A stretch of DNA of 64,000 bases, taken from Edaphovirga cremea (GTDB lineage Bacteria > Pseudomonadota > Gammaproteobacteria > Enterobacterales > Enterobacteriaceae). Below, piece after piece: positions 1 to 9,112 of the stretch; within the stretch, counting starts at the first letter, position 1; every line of letters begins with the position of its first letter. The notes below the pieces were generated by a model. That model did no database searches, was not told the DNA's origin, and saw only the letters and a program-made list of their open reading frames with translations. Location: the NCBI RefSeq assembly GCF_003332275.1, contig NZ_QOVA01000005.1, positions 186,001 through 250,000 of the forward strand. The letters are read 5' to 3'. A program made the position numbers and the translations under genes.

Positions 1-1
1 G

Positions 2-586
2 ATAGATGCCTGCGAACAGGGACGCATCCACGGTAAAATCAGGGCGGTGTTCAGTAACAATGCCAACGCTTACGGGCTGGAACGCGCCCGTGACGCGGGC
101 ATTGATGCCCAGTCAGTTGATGCGAAGGCTTACCCTGACCGCAACGCATTTGATGCGGCGCTGGCACAGGCCATTGATGCCTACCAACCCGATCTGCTGG
201 TGCTGGCGGGGTACATGCGTATCCTGAGCAGCGCATTTGTACAGCACTATGCGGGCCGGATGCTGAATATCCACCCTTCGCTGCTGCCGAAGTATCCCGG
301 CCTGCATACGCATCGTCTGGCGCTTGAGAATGGTGACAGCGAGCACGGCACGTCGGTGCATTTCGTGACCGAAGAGTTGGATGGCGGGCCGGTGATCCTA
401 CAGGCCAAGGTGCCCGTTTTTGCTGAAGACGATGAACACGATCTGATCGATCGCGTTCAGGTGCAGGAGCACAGCATTTACCCCATGGTCGTGGATTGGT
501 TTGTTGCAGGCCGTTTGCAGATGCGTGATAACGCAGCCTGGCTGGATAATCAGCCGTTGCCAGCGCAGGGCTACGCTGCAGATTGA
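2..586 (+). CDS. purN: Phosphoribosylglycinamide formyltransferase 1, 5' end cut by window
   Basis: PurN transfers a formyl group from 10-formyl-THF to GAR in cytosolic purine synthesis. The frame is open from base 2 and begins at the residues matching IIDAC in E. coli PurN, so roughly 17 N-terminal residues are missing. The catalytic segment LNIHPSLLPKYPGLH and the LDGGPVI segment with the catalytic Asp are intact, and the C-terminus ends in QGYAAD as in E. coli. In E. coli purN is followed directly by ppk-ppx; here a foreign-looking operon, speG and pstCAB lie between. Identity is seen directly from near-identical motifs. Confidence 0.97.
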   Translation: MDACEQGRIHGKIRAVFSNNANAYGLERARDAGIDAQSVDAKAYPDRNAFDAALAQAIDAYQPDLLVLAGYMRILSSAFVQHYAGRMLNIHPSLLPKYPGLHTHRLALENGDSEHGTSVHFVTEELDGGPVILQAKVPVFAEDDEHDLIDRVQVQEHSIYPMVVDWFVAGRLQMRDNAAWLDNQPLPAQGYAAD

Positions 587-704
587 CCTCGATGATATTC
601 AAAGATGCCGCCATTGGGCAGGGAATGTGGTAGTTAAACCTGTAACCGTAAAAGGGGTTTACGTCGGTAATTCTGCCCGTCTGTTAAGGACTTTGTGATG
701 GCAA

Positions 705-730
705 TGCGGGCCTGAATATACAGGCCCGCA
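705..730. terminator. Hairpin between convergent purN and the kanosamine operon
   Basis: A perfect 10-bp stem (TGCGGGCCTG and CAGGCCCGCA) closes a 6-nt AATATA loop. It sits three bases beyond the stop codon of the monooxygenase gene and 118 bases after purN. No clear T-run follows on either strand, so a bidirectional terminator is inferred from position and stem strength only. Confidence 0.6.
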
Positions 731-733
731 GAC

Positions 734-2266
734 TTATAAATATACCTGTGAATAGAGTAACTCAGCACTAATCACGTCTTCCGGGAGCACAGTATTTGCT
801 GAATGATACTCTGTTTCTGTAATGTTCCCCTTTTTCAGAAGTCCGCAACGCGCTTCTTCTGGTAACCCTGCCAATAATTTCACCCGGATATCAGCAAAAT
901 TAAACATCCCGTCCATAATACCTGACTCTGGGACAGCAGGAGATCTAGCTAGAAATTCAGGCTTAACTACGCTGGTGATGAGATTCCAGTAATCCCTAAA
1001 ATTTTCAGTTGGGGATGGAAGTGTACCTGAGCGGATCCCAATCCGAATAGTTTCAAGCCAGCTATCATAGAATCTCTTAACATGCAGTGATTGCATGTGC
1101 TCTTGGCACCATTTATTCATCTCTTCTCTGGGTGGCAATTCCTCCCTACCCGCAAAAACCCTCAGTACCCACTGGCTGATAATATCAAAGTAGGGAAAAG
1201 CGGCGCCGAAACCGGCCGTATCCACCGGTGGATTTATTACACTCAGCGATGGATCATCTGCCCAGAAAAAATGCTCATACAAACGTCTCCGATCCAACCG
1301 TTGTACAAATGAATAGTCAGGCATTTCATAACCCACGCAGGATATGATCACATCATAGTCAGCCACTGACGAATCAACGAACTCTGCTCGACCTTCCTTG
1401 CTGAATCTTTCAAGCTGTGGCTTAACGTTAATAAGCCCCTCGGCGATATTAGGGATGATTTTTTCGTTTACGTGAACAGCATTATTATTGGCTGTAGCAG
1501 GTAAATAGCCTGACGCGCGGTATATGCGCATGTAATCGGGAAGTATTTTATCAAGATACTCAAGAAACTCGGCGTAGGGTAGCCTGTTAAGGAGATACCG
1601 CCCAAGGTAGGAATGCATCATATCATTTGGGCCAGACTGAAAATGCCGGGGCAGGAACAAACCCAGTTTCTTCACCGACAAAGAAACTGATTGCGCGAAA
1701 GGAACCAGATCGGAAGCAATATCAGCCCCACTCACCCCACCGCCCACAACAAGTACTTTTTTTCCGCTAAATACCTCCGGACTTGAATAGTCTCTTGAGG
1801 ATATGATGTTACCAGCGAATTGCTCGATTCCCGGCACCCTCATCTGACGCGACTGCCAAAGCTCACCGATGGTGATAATAACTTTATCAAAAGTCTCCTG
1901 CCGTCTGAGTGTTCCCTGCTCACTTGATATCGTCCATCCGCTATCAGTACGCGAGAGTTCTGTAATGTTTGTACTCAGGCGCGTGACATCCATGACACCT
2001 TCCGTTTCGGCCATACGTGAGAGATAATCCCCAACACAATTCACCCCCAGGAATTCATCACCGCTATCGCAAGGAAAACTAGAGTAATGGAACGTATGAC
2101 GTGAATTTTGCATCCTGGCATTGCGATAGGCCCCCCCACTGTCTGGATTCCAGATCCCGCCTACTCGCTCAAGCTTTTCAAAGAGTACTACGCGAAAACC
2201 TTCTCTGAGGGCATTACGTGCCGCGATAAGTCCTGCCGGACCCGCTCCAATTATTGCCAACTTCAT
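734..2266 (-). CDS. Flavin-containing monooxygenase-like protein, last gene of kanosamine operon
   Basis: About 510 residues with an N-terminal FAD-binding Rossmann motif (GAGPAG near residue 8) and a second NADPH-type motif (VLVVGGGVSGADIA), the layout of class B flavin monooxygenases/FMOs. The usual FMO fingerprint FxGxxxHSxxY reads FAGNIISSRDY, with Ser in place of His. The ATG at 2266 overlaps the stop of the SemiSWEET gene (TGATG) and sits 9 nt after AGGAG; an ATG at 2272 would add two residues. Being the last gene behind kanosamine synthesis genes, it may oxidise the amino sugar, for example by N-hydroxylation; this is inference. The substrate is unknown. Confidence 0.85.
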   Translation of the reverse strand: MKLAIIGAGPAGLIAARNALREGFRVVLFEKLERVGGIWNPDSGGAYRNARMQNSRHTFHYSSFPCDSGDEFLGVNCVGDYLSRMAETEGVMDVTRLSTNITELSRTDSGWTISSEQGTLRRQETFDKVIITIGELWQSRQMRVPGIEQFAGNIISSRDYSSPEVFSGKKVLVVGGGVSGADIASDLVPFAQSVSLSVKKLGLFLPRHFQSGPNDMMHSYLGRYLLNRLPYAEFLEYLDKILPDYMRIYRASGYLPATANNNAVHVNEKIIPNIAEGLINVKPQLERFSKEGRAEFVDSSVADYDVIISCVGYEMPDYSFVQRLDRRRLYEHFFWADDPSLSVINPPVDTAGFGAAFPYFDIISQWVLRVFAGREELPPREEMNKWCQEHMQSLHVKRFYDSWLETIRIGIRSGTLPSPTENFRDYWNLITSVVKPEFLARSPAVPESGIMDGMFNFADIRVKLLAGLPEEARCGLLKKGNITETEYHSANTVLPEDVISAELLYSQVYL

Positions 2267-2532
2267 CAACATTTTCTCCTGCGGGTGATAAATGTCATGA
2301 CCAGAACAGGAGTGGCCAGAACGAGAGTAACCAGATTCGCGGCAAGAACCGCTATGTCAGACTTCTGGAAGCCATAAACTATCCAGAAAATTACACCTAT
2401 TAGAAACATGATATACATGACCACGGATATTCCCTCCGTGTTGCGAGTTCTCAACGTCTTGATACTTTGCGGTGCGAATGCAAAAGTTGTGAAAAATGCG
2501 GCGAAGAGTCCGATAAATAACGTTATATCCAT
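2266..2532 (-). CDS. SemiSWEET-type (PQ-loop) small sugar transporter
   Basis: An 88-residue, three-helix membrane protein. The first helix runs into the PQ-loop signature FAPQSIKTLRTRNTEGIS, typical of bacterial SemiSWEETs, which dimerise to move sugars across the inner membrane. The length is normal for the family. It lies 8 bp after the dehydrogenase gene and its stop overlaps the start of the monooxygenase, so it is surely co-transcribed and translationally coupled. An AGGA sequence precedes the ATG. In this setting it may export or take up kanosamine or a derivative; that role is inferred, since SemiSWEETs studied so far carry ordinary sugars. Confidence 0.88.
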   Translation of the reverse strand: MDITLFIGLFAAFFTTFAFAPQSIKTLRTRNTEGISVVMYIMFLIGVIFWIVYGFQKSDIAVLAANLVTLVLATPVLVMTFITRRRKC

Positions 2533-2540
2533 AATATTCC

Positions 2541-3557
2541 TCAGAATGCCTCCATAACTTCTTGAATATGTAGCCCAGCGGATAGTTCAGGTAGCACGTC
2601 TGTATGACCAACCCCCTGCAATGAATGACACCAGTCTTGCAGCATGTGATAAAAAGAGTCTGACCAGTAAGGAAGCTCGCGGGGAGGATCTGATAGCTGT
2701 TTTGAATTCTCAAACGTTATTTCTTCAACACCGGGCGCGTTGAATAATGACAAGAACAGGCTGTTTTCGTTTACGGTTGAATAACGGATTTCCCCTCTGT
2801 CCAAAACAAGGCTAATGTGCAGACCCAGATGCCCTGCTTCCTCCGATTTACTTGCTCTGATACGGAAAAATGCCCCACGCTCGGATCTTCCAAATACATA
2901 TCCATTGTCGTCCACTTCAACAGGCCCGTCATTCTTGGTCACAACACGCGTGCCTTTGACCACCTTGAGTTCTGCCGTACGGATGGTGTCTGCTGTGAGC
3001 GTGCAGAATAAATCAAGCAAGTGGCAGGACAAGTCACCTAGCGCGCCACTGCTTTTGTTCTGGTTGGCCGAATCACGCCAGGTGACTTGTTGACGGGTTA
3101 GCGCAGAGTTTTTATTAAACTCCGCGCAGAAGAAGTTAACCTCACCAAGTCTTCTGTTATTTATCACTTCACGTATTTTTTGCACTATCCGGTTATACCG
3201 GTAGTTGAAAGAAATAATGCTGTTATCAGGGGCGATATCTTCAAGTCGGCGGGCAGACTCGAGATCTGTGGATAGGGGCTTTTCACAGACGAACGGGATA
3301 CGCTTATATTTCAGGACCTCTTCTGCCAGGCTGACATGAAGATTATTTGGGGTACAGATGATGAAGCCATCGCTACGTATCGCCAATTCGTTCAGCCCCG
3401 AGCAGAACGTTACGGGTACTGCAGACAACTCACTGAGTTGTTGCATGTTATCTTTACTAACATCGTAAAATGACAGGGCTTTTACAGATTTTATGAGCGA
3501 GAGGGCTCGAATATGCGCTCGAGCAATACCTCCGCAACCTACAATACCAATGACCAT
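2541..3557 (-). CDS. ntdC: NtdC/KabC-like glucose-6-phosphate 3-dehydrogenase
   Basis: A 338-residue Gfo/Idh/MocA oxidoreductase. It starts with the NAD-binding motif GIVGCGGIARAH and carries the CEKP motif with Lys93, plus the segments NSALTRQQVTWRDSAN and SGALGDLSCHLLDL that align with Bacillus NtdC (NSALRRKKFTWRDDAN, SGSLGDLGIHLIDM). NtdC oxidises C3 of glucose 6-phosphate with NAD to give 3-oxo-glucose 6-phosphate, the substrate of NtdA. It starts 2 bp after the stop of the phosphatase gene, preceded by AGAGGATC. Third in the operon, the same order as ntdABC. The reaction is inferred from close motif agreement and context. Confidence 0.85.
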   Translation of the reverse strand: MVIGIVGCGGIARAHIRALSLIKSVKALSFYDVSKDNMQQLSELSAVPVTFCSGLNELAIRSDGFIICTPNNLHVSLAEEVLKYKRIPFVCEKPLSTDLESARRLEDIAPDNSIISFNYRYNRIVQKIREVINNRRLGEVNFFCAEFNKNSALTRQQVTWRDSANQNKSSGALGDLSCHLLDLFCTLTADTIRTAELKVVKGTRVVTKNDGPVEVDDNGYVFGRSERGAFFRIRASKSEEAGHLGLHISLVLDRGEIRYSTVNENSLFLSLFNAPGVEEITFENSKQLSDPPRELPYWSDSFYHMLQDWCHSLQGVGHTDVLPELSAGLHIQEVMEAF

Positions 3558-3559
3558 TA

Positions 3560-4387
3560 TCAGATCCTCTCCACTATGCTCAGAATGCCGTGGCAGTATG
3601 GTTTTTCAAGGCTATGGCCGTGAATGTCGATGGCAGCCTGATCCGCATTTGCAACCAGATACGCGTGTCCTGCGCGGTTGAACATAGGGAAGTCGTTTGC
3701 ACTGTCTCCAAAAGCGAAAATGGCTTCCTGAGAAATACCTATTTCTGACATAAGGAACGTAACGGCTTCATCTTTACCGCAGCAGCTCGGAATAAACTCG
3801 ACGTCATAGCAGTCTGATGGATCGCCTGCGGCAGGATTACATTTAGTAAATAGTGCACGAACTTGAAACTGTCGGGCGAGAGAACCAATATATTCAAAGT
3901 CACGTACTCTCTCTTTCCGGATCCTATAATAGAAACTTATCTTGTAGGGTCCCTGATAATCATCCGGCTGTTTTTCAAGCTGAATGCTGTTTTTCCTAAT
4001 AATTCTTACAATTTCGTCAACGTTTTCACGCCGATAGCCAGACTGCTCTATTCTTTTCCTCCAGGAAGAAGAAGGGACAAGTTTCCCGCCCTTGATCCAA
4101 TAAAATTCAGTACCCAAACTGCAGCAAAGAAAGTTGGGGCTTCTTGATATGTACCCCTCTGCCTTACGTAATGCAGAACTCAGGTTTGTTCCGGTGATCC
4201 AGCCAAGTAAGATCCCTCTTTTTTCCCCTTCGGCACATAGGTACGCCTCAAGGGGACCTACGCCGCCAAACTGTCTATTCTCAGGAGAAAATGGGATGTA
4301 AGTTTCATCTAGATCACAGCAAACTACTGCACGAACCTCGCTTGGAAAAGGTAACTCCGGCGGTAGATTTTCAGCAGAAAAAGTCAT
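3560..4387 (-). CDS. ntdB: NtdB/KabB-like kanosamine-6-phosphate phosphatase
   Basis: A HAD-superfamily phosphatase of about 275 residues with a C2-type cap. The nucleophile motif is DLDET (Asp25 and Asp27 counted from this start), followed by GWITGT, and the acidic metal-binding motif is FGDSANDFPM. The segment CNPAAGDPSDCYDVEFIP nearly matches B. subtilis NtdB (CNPLAGDPEDSYDVDFIP). NtdB removes phosphate from kanosamine 6-phosphate, releasing kanosamine. The start at 4387 (MTFSAENLPP) overlaps the end of the aminotransferase gene by 17 nt; an upstream start at 4405 would add six residues. The function is assigned from family agreement and operon order. Confidence 0.86.
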   Translation of the reverse strand: MTFSAENLPPELPFPSEVRAVVCCDLDETYIPFSPENRQFGGVGPLEAYLCAEGEKRGILLGWITGTNLSSALRKAEGYISRSPNFLCCSLGTEFYWIKGGKLVPSSSWRKRIEQSGYRRENVDEIVRIIRKNSIQLEKQPDDYQGPYKISFYYRIRKERVRDFEYIGSLARQFQVRALFTKCNPAAGDPSDCYDVEFIPSCCGKDEAVTFLMSEIGISQEAIFAFGDSANDFPMFNRAGHAYLVANADQAAIDIHGHSLEKPYCHGILSIVERI

Positions 4388-5597
4388 TAAGCACCTCAAT
4401 AACAATATCCTGCTCCTGAAGAGACATGTGGTTATGGAGGGGCAAATGGATTAGACAGGCATGGAAGCCTTCTGAGTGTATGAATTGTCCGTGGTCCGGA
4501 TAATGCACCGCGAGATCATGACTGCCACAATGAGACAAGACTGGGTAATAAATATCCAGTTCCACATTTCTCTCCCGGGCAAATTGCAAAAGATCATCGC
4601 GTTTTTTATGTCTAAGGGACAGAGGGAAAAGGTGCCATGTATTTTCATATATTTCAACGGGAAGGGTTAATTCTTCGTTGAGATGCTGAAGCGACAAAAT
4701 ATACCTGGCAGCAAGAAAACAACGTTTGGTGGCATTCTTTTCAAAGTGCGTCATTTTCACCTTAAGAACAGCCGCTTGCATGTTATCCATACGGCTGTTT
4801 AGTCCCCAATCCTGAGCTTTTATGTTTTTCTTCCCTTCGGCAAAACCATGGTAAGAATATTGTCTTGCAAGACATGCAAGTTCATTCGAACGAGTCAGTA
4901 CCGCGCCGGACTTACCATAAGAACCAATGTTTTTAAAGGGATTAAAACTGAGCGTCAATATATCGCAAGAATCGATAACTTTTTGTATTCCAAAACACTG
5001 TGCAGCGTCGACAATAACGGGTATATCCAACCGTCTGGATATTTTATAGATCTCCAATAAATTTCTTGCTGAACCATAGAGACAGACGGGAAGTACGGCG
5101 CGAGTTCGGGAAGTTCTCAGTCTCTCTACCTCTTCAGGCACCATATTATTGGAGTAATCGATATTTGTAAAAATTGGAGTAGCCCCGATAGCCATCACTG
5201 CATTCTCCGTCGCAGCGAAAGAATTCAAAGGTAATATCACCTCATCACCAACCCCGACACCCACTGCTTTCAGCGCTATCTTGAGTGCATCAGTTCCGCT
5301 ACTGGCCGCGATTGCGGCCTCAGCGGCATAAAAATCACCAAGATATTTTTCAATTTCCGCGATAAAGGGACCACTGGTAAAATAACCTGACTCAATAACA
5401 TCAGAAATAATCTGGAAGCACTCCTTACGCTCAGTGGCGGAGTTAAGTCTATTCAGAGGAAGGAATGCTATTTTCTCAGACGGTTCATACTCGCTTTCAG
5501 TTAATATAGAATCACCTATGTAGGCAAACTTTTCCATCAGTTCTGGCTCTGAACGAGCTGAAAAAATCATTTCATTAGTAGCTGAAATATCCTTCAT
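4371..5597 (-). CDS. ntdA: NtdA/KabA-like 3-oxo-glucose-6-phosphate aminotransferase
   Basis: A 408-residue DegT/DnrJ/EryC1-type PLP aminotransferase. The PLP lysine is Lys222 in LSFNPFKNIGSYGKSG and the PLP-ring Asp is Asp197 in VIVDAAQ. NSFAATENAV, SGTDA and YYPVLSH align with B. subtilis NtdA, including its unusual N-terminal region before FLPLNRL. NtdA uses glutamate to aminate 3-oxo-glucose 6-phosphate to kanosamine 6-phosphate. It is the first gene of the five-gene operon, with AAGGAG 6 nt before the ATG. The operon is AT-rich relative to its flanks, which suggests horizontal gain. No ntdR-like regulator gene is adjacent. Confidence 0.88.
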   Translation of the reverse strand: MKDISATNEMIFSARSEPELMEKFAYIGDSILTESEYEPSEKIAFLPLNRLNSATERKECFQIISDVIESGYFTSGPFIAEIEKYLGDFYAAEAAIAASSGTDALKIALKAVGVGVGDEVILPLNSFAATENAVMAIGATPIFTNIDYSNNMVPEEVERLRTSRTRAVLPVCLYGSARNLLEIYKISRRLDIPVIVDAAQCFGIQKVIDSCDILTLSFNPFKNIGSYGKSGAVLTRSNELACLARQYSYHGFAEGKKNIKAQDWGLNSRMDNMQAAVLKVKMTHFEKNATKRCFLAARYILSLQHLNEELTLPVEIYENTWHLFPLSLRHKKRDDLLQFARERNVELDIYYPVLSHCGSHDLAVHYPDHGQFIHSEGFHACLIHLPLHNHMSLQEQDIVIEVLNDFFC

Positions 5598-6019
5598 GCT
5601 TTTCTCCTTTGGATTAGAATTAACAAAAATAACCTTAAATTATTAATTTTTCATTACCTTTAAACGTGAATTTAGTGACAAATATCGCATAAAATAATAT
5701 TCATTTTAAAAATGAATATTTATGATTCATTAAGGAATATTAAATTATGTCATTTGGGTTTTAGGCGTTATATCTATATGATAATATTTAAATTAGTTAT
5801 AATTGATTTAATCTTCATAATAATAAAATTAATCATCGTTTGAATATAACCAAGTGTTTTATATTATTCGACTATATAACTGCTTGTAATGCAGAAGCAT
5901 TTTTTTAAACTTCCCTTCCCCGATGAAGCAGTTGCAAGCTGCCTACCTGCATCTCCAAGTACTTTGGGTATATACTATCTTTTCCATTTTTTATGTCACA
6001 TACGATATAAGGACTAAAT
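5598..6019. other. AT-rich divergent promoter region between ntdA and speG
   Basis: This 422-bp stretch has no plausible gene. It is markedly AT-rich from about 5620 to 5890 and must hold the promoters of the kanosamine operon (leftward) and speG (rightward). It contains the perfect inverted repeat listed separately. From about 5890 the composition returns to that of the backbone, so the edge of the acquired segment may lie near 5890-5940. Confidence 0.6.
5696..5720. promoter_or_regulatory. Perfect 12-bp inverted repeat upstream of the kanosamine operon
   Basis: The arms AATATTCATTTT and AAAATGAATATT are separated by one base (5708). The centre is 111 bp upstream of the ntdA start. Symmetry and position suggest an operator for a dimeric regulator. 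The cognate protein is not identified, and chance is less negligible than usual because the region is very AT-rich. Confidence 0.45.
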
Positions 6020-6595
6020 ATGCCCAGTCCCAGCAGCGTCAGGTTACGTCCACTTGAGCGGGAAGACCTGCACTTTGTCCATCAGTTGGACAACAACGCC
6101 AACGTCATGCGCTATTGGTTTGAAGAACCTTATGAAGCCTTCGTCGAGCTTGCCGATCTGTATAACAAACATATCCACGATCAGAGTGAGCGGCGTTTTA
6201 TCATTGAGCATGAAGGGACGAGGGTCGGGCTGGTTGAGTTGGTCGAAATTAACCATATTCATCGCCGGGCCGAGTTTCAGATCATCATCGATCCTTCCCA
6301 TCAGGGGCAAGGCTATGCCAGCGCCGCCGCCAAACTGGCGATGGAATACGGCTTTTCAGTGCTCAATCTCTACAAGTTGTATCTGATCGTCGACAAAGAG
6401 AACAAAAAAGCCATCCATATCTACAGCAAGCTGGGGTTTGAAGTGGAAGGTGAATTAGTGCACGAATTTTTTGTGAACGGCGAATATCGCTCCGTTATCC
6501 GCATGTGTATTTTTCAGCCACAGTATCTGGCGAAATACAAAACCCCGACGGCAGGCGGTCACACTGAGCCAGCTATTAGCCATAGCGCCAAGTAA
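6020..6595 (+). CDS. speG: Spermidine N1-acetyltransferase
   Basis: A 191-residue GNAT-family enzyme that uses acetyl-CoA to acetylate spermidine and spermine, relieving polyamine toxicity in the cytosol. It is nearly colinear with E. coli SpeG (186 residues): [36 protein letters not shown] and [21 protein letters not shown], with the acetyl-CoA binding loop at HQGQGYA. AAGGAC precedes the ATG. It ends one base before the convergent pstB, leaving no room for a terminator between them. Confidence 0.97.
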   Translation: MPSPSSVRLRPLEREDLHFVHQLDNNANVMRYWFEEPYEAFVELADLYNKHIHDQSERRFIIEHEGTRVGLVELVEINHIHRRAEFQIIIDPSHQGQGYASAAAKLAMEYGFSVLNLYKLYLIVDKENKKAIHIYSKLGFEVEGELVHEFFVNGEYRSVIRMCIFQPQYLAKYKTPTAGGHTEPAISHSAK

Positions 6596-6596
6596 T

Positions 6597-7409
6597 TCAG
6601 CCATAGCGGCCGGTAATATAATCTTCTGTGCGACGCTGACGCGGCGAGGTAAACAGCGTGTCAGTGTTGTCATACTCTATCAGCGCCCCCTCATGGATAA
6701 ACGCGGTGTAATCTGACACCCGCGCGGCCTGCTGCATGTTATGCGTTACAAGCAGCACGGTATAATGCTGTTTCAACTCGCTGATCAGTTCTTCGATGGT
6801 CAGCGTCGAAATCGGATCCAGCGCCGACGTGGGTTCATCCAGCAACAACACTTCTGGCTCAATCGCAATCGCGCGGGCAATGACCAGTCGCTGCTGCTGG
6901 CCGCTTGACAGTTTCAGGGCATTGTCACGCAACCGATCCTTGACCTCATGCCATAGCGCAGCGGCTCGCAGCGCCCGTTCGACCGCTTCATCCAGCATCC
7001 GACGTTCGCTGATGCCTTGCAGTCGCAGGCCGTAGACCACATTCTCATAAATGGATTTTGGGAAAGGATTGGGACGTTGGAAAACCATGCCGATGCGTCG
7101 GCGCAGTGCCGCGACATCAATGCTGTTCCCGGTGATCGACTCACCGTTCAGCCGCAGATTTCCGTCAATCCGGCAGGTGTCCACCAGATCGTTCATACGG
7201 TTAAAGCAGCGCAATAACGTCGACTTCCCGCATCCCGAGGGACCAATCAGCGCCGTCACCCGATGGCGAGGGATGCGCATGGTGATATCAAACAGCGCCT
7301 GCTTGTCACCATAGAACAGACTCAGCCCTTCGGTCTCAAGCGCCGTGTCAGCTTCCGGCAGTTGATGCACATTCAACTGTGGCCGTTTATCCTGTGTCAT
7401 TAATCCCAT
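6597..7409 (-). CDS. pstB: Phosphate ABC transporter ATP-binding protein
   Basis: A 270-residue ABC ATPase that powers phosphate import. It has Walker A GPSGCGKS, the family-typical [21 protein letters not shown], the signature LSSGQQQRL and Walker [14 protein letters not shown]. The ATG at 7409 lies behind AGGGTG. It is the last gene of a pstC-pstA-pstB operon that lacks pstS and phoU, 47 nt after pstA. This matches the second type of Pst operon seen beside ppk in some gamma-proteobacteria; the partner binding protein must be encoded elsewhere. Confidence 0.95.
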   Translation of the reverse strand: MGLMTQDKRPQLNVHQLPEADTALETEGLSLFYGDKQALFDITMRIPRHRVTALIGPSGCGKSTLLRCFNRMNDLVDTCRIDGNLRLNGESITGNSIDVAALRRRIGMVFQRPNPFPKSIYENVVYGLRLQGISERRMLDEAVERALRAAALWHEVKDRLRDNALKLSSGQQQRLVIARAIAIEPEVLLLDEPTSALDPISTLTIEELISELKQHYTVLLVTHNMQQAARVSDYTAFIHEGALIEYDNTDTLFTSPRQRRTEDYITGRYG

Positions 7410-7459
7410 CAAAACACCCTGAACATTGGTAGTGAGACGCGCAATAGAAAATAGCGTGG

Positions 7460-9112
7460 TTATATGCCCAGTGAACGGTATTTTTCACGCAGCGAATGGC
7501 GAATGCCCATGGCGGCCAGATTCAGTCCAACGACGATTATCACCAGCAGCAGCGCGGTCGCATAGACCAAAGGCCGCGCGGCCTCGACATTCGGACTCTG
7601 AAAAGCCATGTCATAGATCTGGAAACTGAGGTGCATGAATTTCCGCTCCAGATGTAAATACGGGAAAATACCGTCAACCGGCAAGACCGGCGCAGACTTG
7701 ACCACCCCAACCAGCATCAGTGGAGCCGTTTCACCCGCAGCCCGCGCAACAGCCAGAATCAGCCCGGTCATCATGCCCGGTGCCGCCATCGGCAACACAA
7801 TGCGCCACAGCGTCTCTGATTTACTGGCACCGAGCGCCAGCGAACCGTGGCGCAGCGACAGCGGAATACGTGACAGCCCCTCTTCGGTGGACACGATCAC
7901 CACCGGCAGCGTCAATAGCGCCAGCGTCAGTGCCGCCCACAGCACACCCGGTGTACCGAACGTGGGATCCGGCAAGGCTTCAGGATAGAGCAATCGGTCC
8001 AGCGAGCCGCCCACCAGATAGACAAAAAATCCCAAGCCAAATACGCCATATACTATCGACGGTACGCCTGCCAGATTCACCACGGAGATGCGGATCAGTC
8101 GGGTCAGCCAGTTGTTTTTCGCGTACTCATGCAGATAGACGGCCGCAATGACGCCCAATGGCATCACCATCACTGACATCAGGATCACCATCAGCACAGT
8201 ACCAAAAATGGCCGGAAATACCCCACCCTCAGTATTCGAGGCGCGTGGGTTCTCAGTGACGAATTGCTTGACCTGATTCGCCCAGTGCCGCCATTTTTGC
8301 CCCAGCGTCATGGCGTTGGGATACCAGGCTTCACGCACGTCGCTCAGCGCAATGGTGTGAACTTGCCCCTTCATGTCCCGTAGCAACAGCGCGTCGCGGC
8401 TGAGATCCTCCAGCACACTGTCGCGTCTGGCGGTCATCTGGCTGAATTGCCGTTCCAGCTCAATACGCTCGGCCCGAATCCGCGCCTCTGCCCGGGCGTT
8501 GAACTGCCCGTCCAATTGCAGTTTTCGCTCTTCCAGACGCAGCGCGTCAAATTGCTCGTTCAGCTCTGCCATCTGTTGATGCTGAATTCTGTGCGCCAGA
8601 TTGGCTAGCGTGCGGTTTTCCGGAATCCGCCGCAGTAGCGCTTGCGCAAGATTTTCCGCCACCAGCGGCTGGCCATTTTCCAACATCCCCACCAGATAAC
8701 CGTAGGCGGTGCCGTTGTTCAATCGCTCGATGACCAAGAGATCTTTTGGCGCACTTTTCTGCTGGACATCGCTTGCCAGCAGGGTAATAAAATCTCGCTG
8801 TTGTAATTCGCGGTTACCGATTTTTATCAGGTAGCGGTCGATAGTGGCTGGCGGATTGTCGGGCAAAAGCACGCCCGCTTCCCGCAATTGCTGAAGTGGA
8901 ATTGCCTCTTGCCGATACAGTTCGCCAATCACCGTGGCAGCCCCGGCGGCGGGCTGATTCAATGTGAATTGGTAAACCGGCGACGGCCAGAAATAGCGCA
9001 TCCCCTGACTGGCAAGCAGCAACAAAATTCCGGCCAGAGCCAGTAAACTCACGGCCACTGAACCCGCCGTCAGCCATATCCAGGGGGAGCCCGACTTTAT
9101 CCAGCGTCTCAT
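7460..9112 (-). CDS. pstA: Phosphate ABC transporter permease PstA, long form
   Basis: A 550-residue inner-membrane permease, far longer than E. coli PstA (296). One N-terminal membrane helix (about residues 14-36) is followed by a long extra-membrane region with a charged coiled-coil-like stretch (about residues 165-235, rich in E, R, L and Q). The usual permease domain follows, with [28 protein letters not shown] and the EAA-like loop [22 protein letters not shown]. Its ATG overlaps the pstC stop by 4 nt. The extra region is typical of the long PstC/PstA pair; its role is not known to me. Confidence 0.93.
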   Translation of the reverse strand: MRRWIKSGSPWIWLTAGSVAVSLLALAGILLLLASQGMRYFWPSPVYQFTLNQPAAGAATVIGELYRQEAIPLQQLREAGVLLPDNPPATIDRYLIKIGNRELQQRDFITLLASDVQQKSAPKDLLVIERLNNGTAYGYLVGMLENGQPLVAENLAQALLRRIPENRTLANLAHRIQHQQMAELNEQFDALRLEERKLQLDGQFNARAEARIRAERIELERQFSQMTARRDSVLEDLSRDALLLRDMKGQVHTIALSDVREAWYPNAMTLGQKWRHWANQVKQFVTENPRASNTEGGVFPAIFGTVLMVILMSVMVMPLGVIAAVYLHEYAKNNWLTRLIRISVVNLAGVPSIVYGVFGLGFFVYLVGGSLDRLLYPEALPDPTFGTPGVLWAALTLALLTLPVVIVSTEEGLSRIPLSLRHGSLALGASKSETLWRIVLPMAAPGMMTGLILAVARAAGETAPLMLVGVVKSAPVLPVDGIFPYLHLERKFMHLSFQIYDMAFQSPNVEAARPLVYATALLLVIIVVGLNLAAMGIRHSLREKYRSLGI

